A stretch of DNA of 64,000 nucleotides from positions 1 through 64,000 of the forward strand of contig JBGALV010000007.1 in NCBI GenBank assembly GCA_044223515.1, given 5' to 3'. Source of the stretch: SHVZ01 sp044223515. Its GTDB lineage: Bacteria; Pseudomonadota; Alphaproteobacteria; SHVZ01. Under the pieces are notes generated by a model. That model worked only from the letters and a program-made list of their open reading frames with translations. It was not told where the DNA came from and searched no databases. Numbering within the stretch: the stretch's first letter is position 1; each line of letters starts with the position of its first letter. The translations under genes were made by a program, and so were the position numbers. This document shows, piece by piece, positions 31,734-40,166 of this stretch.

Positions 31734-33275
31734 TCACATCTGCGCGTCGCGGACGATCAGGAACCCGACCGGATGGGTCGTCACGTTCTTGACGTTGGGC
31801 TTCTTCAGGCCTGCCGTATAGGGCACCGGCAGCGAGAAGCCGGCCCAGTCGGACGTCACGATCTTCTCGGCCTCCTCGAAGATCTTGAGGCGTGCGGCGG
31901 CGTCCGAGGTGGCGCGGGCCTTCTCCATCAGCGCGTCGTAGGCGTCGTTCTTCCACTTGGCGCGGTTGACGCCGCTCTTCGAATGCCAGATGTCGTCGAG
32001 ATAGACCGACGGATCGTTGTAGCTGCCGGTCCAGCGCGACGGGAAGAACGCGACCTCGCCGGCATTGACCGACTTGATCCAGGTGACGCGCTCGATGATG
32101 TCGGGCGTGATCGGCATGCCGAGCACGGTCTTCATCTGGCCGGCGTAGTAGGTCACCAGGTCCTTGATCTCGGGCCAGCCGGTGATCGCGATCGGCGGCA
32201 GGCCCTTGCCGTCGGGGAAGCCTGCTTCCGCCATCAGCTGCTTCGCCCGGGTCGGGTTGTATTCGAGCTTCGGGAGGTTCGGCGTGTAGCCGCCGATCCC
32301 CGGCGGCACGAAGCCCGGCATCGAGAACGCGGCCCCACGGAACATGCCGTTGATGATGCCGTCGCGGTTGATCGCCAGCGACACCGCCTCGCGCACGCGC
32401 TTGTCCTTGAACGGCGCGTAGAGATTCTGGTTCATGCCCATCCACCAGACCGCGGCGCGGTTGCCCTGGACCATCTCCGCCTTGTAGCGGGGATCGCGCA
32501 TGACCTTGTCGAACATCGACTCCTGCAGGTCGACGACGTCGAGTTCGCCGGCGTCGTACTGGTTGAACACCGTGTCGGCGTTCGGCACCACCAGGAAGCG
32601 GATGCCCTTGAGCTTCGGCGTGCCGCCCCAATAGCCCGCATGCGCCTCGGTCTCGACCTTGACGCCGCGGGTCCAGCTCACGGTCTTGAACGGGCCGGTG
32701 CCGGCCGATCCCTTGTCGACCCAGTCGGCACCCAGCTCCTTCGCCGGCGTCGTGTCGAAGAACTGGATCGGGATGTAGGGGAAGACGACGTTCGGCTGGG
32801 TGAATTCCACTTCGACCGTCAGGTCGTCGATCACGCGCACGCCCGGAAGGTCGCTGCGCGTGCCAGCCTTGATCTCGGCGGCACCGATTACGGTCTGCAG
32901 GAACTGGACGTTGTTGCCGCCCTTCCACTTCGGATCGAGCACCAGCTCGAAGGTCGCCTTCACTTCCTTCGCCGTGAACGGGCGGCCGGTGTGGAAGGTG
33001 ACGTTGGGGCGGAGCTTGAAGCGGAAACCGTGCTTGCCGCCGTCGAGCGCGGCCCACGAGGTCGCCAGCGCCGGCACGTTGCCGCCTTCCGGCGTAGAGG
33101 ACACGAACCCCTCGTAGATGTCGCTCAACACCCGGAAGGAGACGTTCTCCTGATAGGGGATCGGGCTGACATGCGGCGGGTCCATCGGGATGTTGACCCG
33201 CAGGACCTGCGCGCTGGATTCCGTGCCGGTGAGCATCGTCGCAGCGAGAAGCGCCGTCTTGATCCAAGGCCTCAT
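31734..33275 (-). CDS. ABC transporter peptide/nickel-type substrate-binding protein
   Basis: A 513-residue periplasmic binding protein of the SBP_bac_5 (OppA/DppA/NikA) family. Residues 1-22 are a signal peptide ending SSAQ. The lobe signatures FRVLSDIYEGFVSSTPEGG and FRFKLRPNVTFHTGRPFTAKEV are the family hallmarks near the N-terminus. It would deliver peptides, glycosides or a metal chelate to an inner-membrane importer. No permease or ATPase gene adjoins it, which is unusual, so it either serves a transporter elsewhere or has lost its partners. It is followed by the strong hairpin at 31685-31724. Confidence 0.92.
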   Translation of the reverse strand: MRPWIKTALLAATMLTGTESSAQVLRVNIPMDPPHVSPIPYQENVSFRVLSDIYEGFVSSTPEGGNVPALATSWAALDGGKHGFRFKLRPNVTFHTGRPFTAKEVKATFELVLDPKWKGGNNVQFLQTVIGAAEIKAGTRSDLPGVRVIDDLTVEVEFTQPNVVFPYIPIQFFDTTPAKELGADWVDKGSAGTGPFKTVSWTRGVKVETEAHAGYWGGTPKLKGIRFLVVPNADTVFNQYDAGELDVVDLQESMFDKVMRDPRYKAEMVQGNRAAVWWMGMNQNLYAPFKDKRVREAVSLAINRDGIINGMFRGAAFSMPGFVPPGIGGYTPNLPKLEYNPTRAKQLMAEAGFPDGKGLPPIAITGWPEIKDLVTYYAGQMKTVLGMPITPDIIERVTWIKSVNAGEVAFFPSRWTGSYNDPSVYLDDIWHSKSGVNRAKWKNDAYDALMEKARATSDAAARLKIFEEAEKIVTSDWAGFSLPVPYTAGLKKPNVKNVTTHPVGFLIVRDAQM

Positions 33276-33306
33276 GTCTTCCTCCCTGAAGGAATTTGAG
33301 TGTCGG

Positions 33307-34029
33307 TCAGTCTTCGAAGGTGCAGTCGGGCAGCCGGAAGCGGCGCGGCTTGCCGCCGTCGAGGCGCGAGGCAGTCACGGTCCAGGCGGCGGTGCTGCCG
33401 TCCGTCTCGCCCAGTTTCAGCAGGCCGAGGTCCTGGAGCTTGAGGAGGTCGCGGCCCGGCGCGACGGCCTTCGGCAGGTCGAGCTGCCACGCGATGATCG
33501 AGCCGAAGCCCCCCGGCACCTGGCGCTTGCCGGCGAGGTCGTCGGTCCAATCCTTCGGGGGGATGCTGCGCTGAGATCGGAAGATGAAGGGCTGGGCGAG
33601 GTCGTCGCTCGAATTGGCGATCATCACGGTGTTCTTCATGTCGGACACCGACGGCGGTGTGAAGCGCCAGCCTTCGAACGGCATCAGGTATTCGGAATTG
33701 GGAGCGCGGACCGCAATGCCGTAGGGCATCGCGTCGGCGTTTTTCTTGGCGTTCCGCTCGACCAGGCGCTTGCCGACCGGGCCGGACACTGCCTCGGCCT
33801 CGTTCTCGATCCACACCAGCTCGAGGAAGGCGTTGTCGAAGCAGACGAAGATGTTGGCCGTACCCATGCCGACATGCTTGCGGCCGTAGCTCTGGGTCAG
33901 GCCGGCCTTGGCGAGCTTGGCCATCGTCTCGGCGCCCCCTTGCTCGACCAGCATGAAGACGTGGTCGATCGCATAGGGCGACGTGTTCCTGGATATGCGG
34001 TCAGGAGAGGAGAAGTCGGCGCCGGCCAT
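33307..34029 (-). CDS. Glyoxalase-like (VOC-fold) domain protein
   Basis: A 240-residue protein with a glyoxalase-like domain of the Glyoxalase_3 kind. YAIDHVFMLVEQGG opens the first beta-alpha-beta-beta-beta unit, and NIFVCFDNAFLELVWIENE carries the conserved Glu-Leu strand. These families include dioxygenases, isomerases and resistance proteins. I chose ATG at 34029 because AGGACC lies seven bases before it, and the longer start at 34062 has none. It is 31 bases upstream of the peptide-binding protein on the same strand. No function is assigned beyond the fold. Confidence 0.78.
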   Translation of the reverse strand: MAGADFSSPDRISRNTSPYAIDHVFMLVEQGGAETMAKLAKAGLTQSYGRKHVGMGTANIFVCFDNAFLELVWIENEAEAVSGPVGKRLVERNAKKNADAMPYGIAVRAPNSEYLMPFEGWRFTPPSVSDMKNTVMIANSSDDLAQPFIFRSQRSIPPKDWTDDLAGKRQVPGGFGSIIAWQLDLPKAVAPGRDLLKLQDLGLLKLGETDGSTAAWTVTASRLDGGKPRRFRLPDCTFED

Positions 34030-34106
34030 GCCCAGGTCCTTCGGTGATCTCCACCGAAGCATAGGCGCGGGCCGGCACCGGCGCCGATACAGCTTCTAGA
34101 CCGAAC

Positions 34107-35051
34107 CTATGACTTTTTTAGATGGACGGGCCCCGGCGCCATCGGGCGCCCGACCGACGCGGCGAGCCAATGGGCAATGCGGTCTACCGCCGAGCCGCGC
34201 GCGGATCGGTGGACGGCAAAACGGCCCCAGTCGGTCTCGACCGCCAGCTTCGAGGCGCGGACCAGGAGGCCGCGTTCCATGAAGTCGCCGAGCAGGTGCT
34301 TCCATCCGAGCGCCACGCCGCCGCCCGAGATCGCCTCGAACAGGCTGCCTGCATAGTTGGGGAAGGTGCGTTCCTCGCCGGGCGGCGGCACCGGCAGCCC
34401 GGCACGCTGGAACCAGTGACGCCAGCGGACGCCGCGGAGCGTGTTCTTGTGCTCGAGATGGAGAAGCGGAAGTTTCGCGAAGCGCTTGGGATCGCCGTTG
34501 CGAAGCTCGGGATGCGCCTTCAGGAATGCCGGCGAGCAGACCGGGAAGACCTCCTCGTCGAACAGCTTCACCGCGGTCGTGTCGGGCCAGTCGGTGACAT
34601 GGCCGAAGCGGATCGAGATGTCGATGGAGGGATCCTCGAAGGCACGGTAGTCGGTGGCGGTGATAAGGCGGATGTCGTGCTGGGGCTCCTCGCTGCGCAA
34701 GGCGCCGAAGCGCGGCATCAGCCAGAGATAGGCGACATCGTAGGAGCAGGCGATGGTGATTACCGCGTCGGCGCGCGCCGTGCGCATCTCGTTCAGCACG
34801 CTTCGGATATGGCCGAGGCCGATGCCGACCGCGTCCGCGAGCTTCTGGCCGTTCGGTGTGAGTGCCAGGCTGCGGCCGGAACGCGCGAAGAGTTCGATGC
34901 CGAAATAGCGTTCGAGGTTGGCGACGTGGCGGCTCACCGCCGACTGGGCGATGCCCAGCTCCTTCGCCGCCGCGGTGAAGCTTCGCGTGCGTGCGGCGAC
35001 CTCGAACACGGCGAGTGCGTTGAGGAAAGGCAGGTCCTGCCTGAGACTCAT
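34107..35051 (-). CDS. LysR-type regulator, GcvA-like
   Basis: A 314-residue LysR-type regulator. The N-terminal winged helix-turn-helix is FEVAARTRSFTAAAKELGIAQSAVSRH. The remainder is a periplasmic-binding-like effector domain with LFDEEVFPVCSP, typical of the GcvA/AmpR branch. Its start overlaps the Sel1 gene stop by four bases (ATGA), making it the last gene of the pxpB-pxpC-Sel1-lysR unit. A regulator translated at the end of its target operon often controls that operon, here 5-oxoproline use. The effector might be 5-oxoproline or glutamate, but that is only inference. Confidence 0.9.
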   Translation of the reverse strand: MSLRQDLPFLNALAVFEVAARTRSFTAAAKELGIAQSAVSRHVANLERYFGIELFARSGRSLALTPNGQKLADAVGIGLGHIRSVLNEMRTARADAVITIACSYDVAYLWLMPRFGALRSEEPQHDIRLITATDYRAFEDPSIDISIRFGHVTDWPDTTAVKLFDEEVFPVCSPAFLKAHPELRNGDPKRFAKLPLLHLEHKNTLRGVRWRHWFQRAGLPVPPPGEERTFPNYAGSLFEAISGGGVALGWKHLLGDFMERGLLVRASKLAVETDWGRFAVHRSARGSAVDRIAHWLAASVGRPMAPGPVHLKKS

Positions 35052-35980
35052 GGCTCGGCCAGGGTCTCGAGCGTCGCCTGAGGCCGATAGCGCCGGTTCT
35101 CCCAGTCCGGAACCGCGTCCTGCGCCTTGGACAGGTCGGCCTCGCTCATCTGTTCCTCGAGCTGGAGCAGGATGCCGGTCACCCGGTTGATCATCGCGTC
35201 GTCGCCGTAGAGCCCGGCGGTTGCGAACCACCGATAGGCCGCGATCGAATCCTTGTTCATGCCCTGGCCGCGCCAGAGCAGCGTCGCGAGATTGAAGGCG
35301 CCGGCCGGATTGTTGTGCTCGGCGGCGCGGAGGAACCACCTCGCGGCTTCGACCGGATCTTCCTTGAGTCCGTGCGCGCCGTAGAGATGGAAGGTGCCGA
35401 TCGCGTTCTCGGCCTCGGCGTGCCCTGCAATCGCGGCGCGGCGATAGAAGTCGAGCGCCGCCTTCGGATCGCGTGGCGCGCCGCGGCCGAGCTCGTAGGC
35501 ATTGGCGAGGGCGAACAAGGCCTGCGGCTGGTTCGCCGATGCCGCCCAGCGCAGCCAGGCGAGACCGCCGGCCGGATCCTCGGGCCCGCCTTCGCCGTCG
35601 AGCAGCATCGATCCGAGCGATGCCGCCGATCCGAGATGGCCGCGCTCGGCCGCGGCCGTGAACCAGCGCCGCGCATCGTCCTTGTGCTGCGGCATGCCGA
35701 GGCCGCGATAGGCGAAGACCGCGCAATTGTGTTGGCCGCCGAGATGGCCGCCCTCGGCGGCGCGGCAGAACCAGCGCGCGGCATCGACCGCCATGCCGTC
35801 CTTGTGCGCGATCGCACCGAGATAGAACACCGCCTCGACATCGCCTTTTGCCGCCAGCCGGCCGAACAGCGTGTAGGCGGTCGAGAGGTCCTTGGCCTTG
35901 TATGCGGCAAGCGCGTCGGAATGCTCGTCGGCCTTCGCCGGAAACGTGAGAAGCATCAAGGCGAGAGCGATCCGGATCAT
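35048..35980 (-). CDS. Sel1/TPR-repeat exported protein
   Basis: A 310-residue protein with a signal peptide (1-17, cleaved after AKA) and about six Sel1-like repeats of 36 residues, for example AARWFCRAAEGGHLGGQHNCA, FYRRAAIAGHAEAENAIGTFHL and AARWFLRAAEHNNPAGAFNLA, each cut here to its core. Such solenoids bind peptides or proteins, and in the periplasm they can scaffold envelope enzymes. It is coupled by ATGA overlaps to pxpC upstream and the LysR gene downstream. Why a Sel1 protein sits in a 5-oxoprolinase operon is unknown. The tail after residue 270 (QLEEQMSEADLSKAQDAVP) is a separate helical segment. Confidence 0.88.
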   Translation of the reverse strand: MIRIALALMLLTFPAKADEHSDALAAYKAKDLSTAYTLFGRLAAKGDVEAVFYLGAIAHKDGMAVDAARWFCRAAEGGHLGGQHNCAVFAYRGLGMPQHKDDARRWFTAAAERGHLGSAASLGSMLLDGEGGPEDPAGGLAWLRWAASANQPQALFALANAYELGRGAPRDPKAALDFYRRAAIAGHAEAENAIGTFHLYGAHGLKEDPVEAARWFLRAAEHNNPAGAFNLATLLWRGQGMNKDSIAAYRWFATAGLYGDDAMINRVTGILLQLEEQMSEADLSKAQDAVPDWENRRYRPQATLETLAEP

Positions 35981-37005
35981 GGCTCGGCCAGCGCGTCGGT
36001 GACGCCGTCGACGAGGTTGTGGGCAAGGAGATGGGCACTGTCCAGCGTGACCGAGGCGCGCGCCGGCACCAGCGAGGCCTTCAAACGAGAGAGCCTGTCC
36101 GCAAGCTCGCGACGGGCTCGCGCGGCGCCGTCGATGTCGGTTCGCTCGAAGCGGACGACGGTTCCCGGGCGGGATCGGGCGAGGAAGCCCAGGTCGGCGG
36201 AGATCACCGTCGCGATCTTGGGATAGCCGCCGGTGGTCTGGCGGTCGGCGAACAGCACGATCGGCTGCCCGGCGCCCGGCACCTGGATCGACCCCGGCGC
36301 GATGCCGTCGGAGATGATGTTGTACCCGCCCGCATGCTCGACCTTCGGACCTGAGAGCCGCATGCCCATGCGGTCGGCCTCGGCGGTGATGGCGTAGTCG
36401 CCGGAGAACAGCGTCTTGATGCCGTCCTCGGTAAAAGCGTCGTCCTGCGGCCCGAGGATCGCGCGAAAGCGCGGCGGCGGCGCCGGAAGCAGTGACGGAT
36501 CGAGGGCGAGGTCGGGGCCGGCCGGCGCCTCGGCGAGATTGAGCGGTAGATCCTGGCCGGCGCGGATCGCACCGCCGTCGAGCCCGCCGAGACGTGAGCG
36601 GAGATGGACCGAGCAGCTGCCGAGCACGGGCTTCAGATCGAATCCGCCGGCGACCGCGAGATAGCCGCGCGCGGCATCGTTTGCGGCACCGAGTGCCAGG
36701 TGCTGGCCGCGCTTCAGCGTATGCGCGCGATGGAGCGCCGCCGGTTGGCCGTCGATGGTCGGGCCGAACGCCGCGCCCGCGATCGCGACGCGGATCGACT
36801 CCGCGGCGACTTCCCAGGTGCCGCCGTAAAGCGTCACCTCGATGGCAGCGGCGTCGGGCAGGTTGCCGACCAGGAGGTTGGCGACTGCGAGCCCGACCGG
36901 ATCCATCGCGCCGGCAACCGAGACGCCGAAGCGCTGCCAGCCGTGACGCCCCCGATCCTGGATCGTCGCCAGCGGCCCGGGGTCGATGCAGCGGAGCCCG
37001 CTCAC
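35977..37005 (-). CDS. pxpC: 5-oxoprolinase subunit C (KipA/biotin-dependent carboxyltransferase family)
   Basis: A 342-residue subunit of the ATP-dependent bacterial 5-oxoprolinase PxpABC, which turns 5-oxoproline into glutamate. Characteristic segments are IDPGPLATIQDRGRHGWQRFG near the start, GVSVAGAMDP, and GPQDDAFTEDGI with YAITAEADRMGMRL in the middle. GTG at 37005 gives a GTGA overlap with pxpB. A longer GTG start at 37029 would overlap more and adds nothing conserved. The cyclophilin-like fold of this family binds no biotin itself despite the database name. Order here is pxpB-pxpC on the minus strand, with pxpA divergent. Confidence 0.92.
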   Translation of the reverse strand: MSGLRCIDPGPLATIQDRGRHGWQRFGVSVAGAMDPVGLAVANLLVGNLPDAAAIEVTLYGGTWEVAAESIRVAIAGAAFGPTIDGQPAALHRAHTLKRGQHLALGAANDAARGYLAVAGGFDLKPVLGSCSVHLRSRLGGLDGGAIRAGQDLPLNLAEAPAGPDLALDPSLLPAPPPRFRAILGPQDDAFTEDGIKTLFSGDYAITAEADRMGMRLSGPKVEHAGGYNIISDGIAPGSIQVPGAGQPIVLFADRQTTGGYPKIATVISADLGFLARSRPGTVVRFERTDIDGAARARRELADRLSRLKASLVPARASVTLDSAHLLAHNLVDGVTDALAEP

Positions 37006-37718
37006 GGTGCCTCGCAAGGCGGCAGCCACGACGTGTCGGCAGCAAGACGCGCATAGTCGTCATGCGCGATGCGCTCGAAGCGGATGCGGTCGCCGGCGCG
37101 GAAGAGGAACGGATCGGCGCGGGCCGGATCGAAGGCGCGGACCGGCGTGCGGCCGAGGAGATGCCAGCCGCTCGGCGCCTCGATCGAGGCGACGGCGGCC
37201 TGTATGCCGCCGACCGAGATCGTGCCGGCCGGGGTCTTCAGGCGCGGAGTCTCGCGCCTCGGCAGATGCAGTTTCGGATCGAGCCCGCCGAGATAGGTGA
37301 AGCCCGGCTGGAAGCCGATCATGTAGACCCGGTAGTCGCCGCTCATGTGGCGCGCGATCACCTCGTCGGGCATGAGGCCGGTGCGTTCGGCGACGCTTTC
37401 GAGGTCGATGCCGTGCTCGCCGCCGTAGGCGACAGGGACAGTCCAGAGCCGCCCGGGAGGTGGCTCGTCGTCGAGCTTCGGAGCCAGCCGCTCGATGGTC
37501 CGGCGCAGCTCTTCCGAGTCGAGCCGGTCCGGATCGAAATGGATCTGCAGCGACCGGTATGTGGGAACCGTCTCGACGATGCCGGCGAGCGAGGTCTCGG
37601 CGAGTGCCTTGTCCAGCGACAGGACGCGAGCGTTGATGCGCGGATCGACCGCGTCGCCGAGCTCGACGGTGAGCGCGGTGTCGCCGGCCGCGAGAAGACG
37701 GATGCCCGCCGGGCTCAC
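37002..37718 (-). CDS. pxpB: 5-oxoprolinase subunit B (KipI family)
   Basis: A 238-residue subunit of 5-oxoprolinase, homologous to B. subtilis KipI. The signature YMIGFQPGFTYLGGLDP near residue 132 and the following LHLPRRETPRLKTPAGTISV segment (read in two parts) define the family, as does the opening GDTALTVELGDAVDP. PxpB and PxpC form a complex that phosphorylates and opens the lactam, acting with PxpA. The start is GTG at 37718. A 60-base spacer separates it from divergent pxpA. In several Gram-positives KipI also inhibits a sporulation kinase, which does not apply here. Confidence 0.93.
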   Translation of the reverse strand: MSPAGIRLLAAGDTALTVELGDAVDPRINARVLSLDKALAETSLAGIVETVPTYRSLQIHFDPDRLDSEELRRTIERLAPKLDDEPPPGRLWTVPVAYGGEHGIDLESVAERTGLMPDEVIARHMSGDYRVYMIGFQPGFTYLGGLDPKLHLPRRETPRLKTPAGTISVGGIQAAVASIEAPSGWHLLGRTPVRAFDPARADPFLFRAGDRIRFERIAHDDYARLAADTSWLPPCEAP

Positions 37719-37744
37719 GGCCTCGTGCTATCCTTCGCGCGGGT

Positions 37745-37766
37745 TCGCAGATGACGGTATCGCAGA
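37745..37766. promoter_or_regulatory. Direct repeat TCGCAGA in the pxpA/pxpB divergent spacer
   Basis: TCGCAGA occurs at 37745-37751 and 37760-37766, a 15-base period, in the 60 bases between divergent pxpB and pxpA. A regulator such as the operon's LysR protein could bind here and control both directions. No LysR T-N11-A dyad is obvious at the same place, so this is tentative. Confidence 0.3.
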
Positions 37767-37778
37767 CGAGGGCCGGTC

Positions 37779-38555
37779 ATGAGCGTTTCGGTCGATCTCA
37801 ACAGCGACATGGGCGAGAGCTTCGGAGTCTACAAGCTCGGCGACGACGCGGCCATGCTCCGCATCGTCTCCTCGGCCAACGTCGCCTGCGGCTTCCATGC
37901 CGGTGATCCGCTGGTCATGCACGCCACCGTTTCTACGGCCAAGGCCAACGGCGTCGCCGTCGGCGCGCATCCGAGCTTCCGCGACCTCTGGGGCTTCGGC
38001 CGCCGGCCGATCATGGGCGAGAAGCCCGAGGACGTCGCCAAGGAGATCGTCTACCAGATCGGCGCGATGCAGGCGGTCGCCCGCTCGGTCGGCCACACCA
38101 TGAGCCACGTGAAGACCCACGGCTCGCTCGGCAACCTGATCGCGACCGACGACGCGCTGGCCGACGGCGTCGCCAAGGCGATCCGCGACTGCGCGCCGGA
38201 CGCGATCTTCGTGGTGATGCCGGGAACGGCGATGGAGCGGGCGGGCCAGCGCGCGAACCTTCGGATGGCGCGCGAGATCTATGCCGACCGCACCTATCAG
38301 GACGACGGTACGCTGACGCCGAGGAAGCAGGCAGGCGCGGTGCTGCACGACGCTGAGGACGCGGCGAAGCGGGTGCTGGCGATGGTGCGCGAGAAGGCGA
38401 TCGTCTCGACCTCTGGCAAGCGCGTGCCGGTGTCGATCGACACGATCTGCGTCCATGGCGACAACCCGGAAGCGGTCGTGATGGCGCGGCGCGTGCGCGA
38501 GGTGCTGGAGGCGGACGGCGTGCGCATCCGCCCGATGGCGGAAGTGATCGGCTAG
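37779..38555 (+). CDS. pxpA: 5-oxoprolinase subunit A (LamB/YcsF family)
   Basis: A 258-residue subunit of the PxpABC 5-oxoprolinase, formerly LamB/YcsF. The opening SVDLNSDMGESFG, then ANVACGFHAGDPLVM and AVGAHPSFRDLWGFGRRP are the conserved metal and substrate segments, and SIDTICVHGDNPEAV closes the domain. KTHGSLGNL replaces the common KPHGALYN motif, a mild variation. It is transcribed opposite to pxpBC, so all three subunits come from one divergent locus. GAGGG lies about six bases before the ATG. The 3' end overlaps the convergent histidine kinase gene by four bases. Confidence 0.95.
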   Translation: MSVSVDLNSDMGESFGVYKLGDDAAMLRIVSSANVACGFHAGDPLVMHATVSTAKANGVAVGAHPSFRDLWGFGRRPIMGEKPEDVAKEIVYQIGAMQAVARSVGHTMSHVKTHGSLGNLIATDDALADGVAKAIRDCAPDAIFVVMPGTAMERAGQRANLRMAREIYADRTYQDDGTLTPRKQAGAVLHDAEDAAKRVLAMVREKAIVSTSGKRVPVSIDTICVHGDNPEAVVMARRVREVLEADGVRIRPMAEVIG

Positions 38556-40051
38556 CTCGCCTTCGCGAGGCTGCCTAGCGGCACCATCGGCCCGGTGAGG
38601 CAACGCTCGGCCGGGAAGGACATGGTGACGGTCAGCTGCTGGTTCTGCGTCGTCTGCAGATCGAGGCGGCCGCCATGGAGCCGCATCAAGTCGGAGGCGA
38701 GCGCCAGGCTGACCGAACCGTCGAGCGGATCCTTGACGTAGCCGTCGCGCTGCTCGACCGGGCGGCTGACACCCTCGACGACGATGTCCAGCCGGCCCTC
38801 GGTCAGCTTGCCGTCGACGGTGAGCACGCTTTGCGGGGTCACGCGCTTCAAGGCGCTGGAGACCACGTTGAGGAGCGTCTGGCGGACCGCGCGCTCGTCG
38901 GCGAGCACTAGCGGGAGCTCGGAGGGCAGGCGGGATTCCAGCGACACTTGGGCGAGGCGCGCCCGGGCGCTGACCATGGTGAAGACCGCGTCGACGTTGC
39001 GCGCGACCGACACGGCGCGCTCCTCGACCTGCCAGCGGCCGGCCTCGACCTTGGAGAGGTCGAGCAGGTCGTTGATCAGGTCGAGCAGGTCGTGGCCGCT
39101 CGATTCGATGTCGCGGGCGTAGTCGACGTAGCGCTGGGCGCCGACGGGACCGAACATCTGGTCGCGGATGATCTGCGAGAGCCCGATGATGATGTTGAGG
39201 GGCGTGCGCAGGTCGTGGCTCATGTTGGCGAGGAACGAGGAGCGTGTGCGGCCGGTATTGGCGGCCTCGCGGCGGGCGCGCTCCAGCTCGCGGGCGTGCT
39301 CTGCGCGCTCGGTCATGTCGCGCACCAAGCCTAGGATCTCGACCGGGCGGCCGGTCAGCTCGTCGCGGCGGATCCGCGAGCTGAGCTCTACCGAGAGATA
39401 GCCGCCGGTCTTGCGACGGAGGCGCAGCATCGCGGTCGGCATGCCGCCGGATAGCAGCTCGTCGTGCTTCTGGCGCGCGGTGGCGAGATCCTCGGGATGG
39501 ACGAAGTCGTAGTAGGAACGGCCGATGATCTCCTGTCCCTCGTATCCGAGCAGGCGGGTGACCGCCGGCGAGGCGGCGAGGAAGGTCGCGTCCGGCGCCA
39601 TGCGAAAGAAGAAGTCGGTCGAGAGATCGGCCAGCAGGCGATTGCGCTCGATCGTGTCGCGCAACTCGGCGACGCGATCGACCACGCTGTCGACGGCACG
39701 GGCGAGATCGCCCATCTCGCCCTGGGTATAGGGACCGCCGATGCGCTGGCCCCGCTCGCCGGACGCGAGGGTGCGGAGCAATGCTGCGAGCCGGCTGGTG
39801 TCGTCGCCGGTCGCGCGGCCGAGGCCGAGGGCGCCGATCCAGGCGCCGAGACCGGCAGCGACGAGGGCGACGAGAAGGAGGGCGGCCCAGGCTCCGGCAT
39901 TGCTGCCGCCGTCGAGGGCGTGATCCAGGGCGACGAAGACCAGCACCGCGACCGCCGGCATCGCGGCGGCGAGGCCGAGAAGCGCGCCGCGCAGACGACC
40001 GCCCACTGCCTTTCGGCCGGGGGGGTAGGCTGCGTACATCGCCGTGGTCAT
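38552..40051 (-). CDS. PAS-sensor histidine kinase with degenerate ATPase domain
   Basis: A 499-residue membrane-linked sensor. Two transmembrane helices (about 24-45 and 57-78) are followed by a HAMP-like stretch, a PAS domain (about 140-255, LSTDFFFRMAPDATFLAASP) and a HisKA domain with the phosphorylatable histidine in NMSHDLRTPLN. The C-terminal HATPase_c domain is present in outline (RLHGGRLDL), but its ATP motifs are decayed: N box NVVSSALKRV lacks the second asparagine, the DxGxG box reads VEGVSRPVEQ, and the GxGLGL box reads DGSVSLAL. It probably cannot bind ATP normally and may act as a phosphatase, scaffold or phosphotransfer protein. No cognate regulator adjoins it. Confidence 0.88.
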   Translation of the reverse strand: MTTAMYAAYPPGRKAVGGRLRGALLGLAAAMPAVAVLVFVALDHALDGGSNAGAWAALLLVALVAAGLGAWIGALGLGRATGDDTSRLAALLRTLASGERGQRIGGPYTQGEMGDLARAVDSVVDRVAELRDTIERNRLLADLSTDFFFRMAPDATFLAASPAVTRLLGYEGQEIIGRSYYDFVHPEDLATARQKHDELLSGGMPTAMLRLRRKTGGYLSVELSSRIRRDELTGRPVEILGLVRDMTERAEHARELERARREAANTGRTRSSFLANMSHDLRTPLNIIIGLSQIIRDQMFGPVGAQRYVDYARDIESSGHDLLDLINDLLDLSKVEAGRWQVEERAVSVARNVDAVFTMVSARARLAQVSLESRLPSELPLVLADERAVRQTLLNVVSSALKRVTPQSVLTVDGKLTEGRLDIVVEGVSRPVEQRDGYVKDPLDGSVSLALASDLMRLHGGRLDLQTTQNQQLTVTMSFPAERCLTGPMVPLGSLAKAS

Positions 40052-40166
40052 CGGTCGTCGGTCCCTAGCTGAAGCTTTCCTGGGCTTGAGGCTAGGGGGA
40101 GAGGGTTAACAATGCCTTTACGACCCTCGGCGGAAACAGCGTCGCATTTGCAGGAAATTGCCGCGA

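Noticed and set aside
31179..33299. 706-codon plus-strand frame
   Set aside because: Antisense to the phosphoesterase and the peptide-binding protein; valine/arginine/histidine-rich shadow without any domain.
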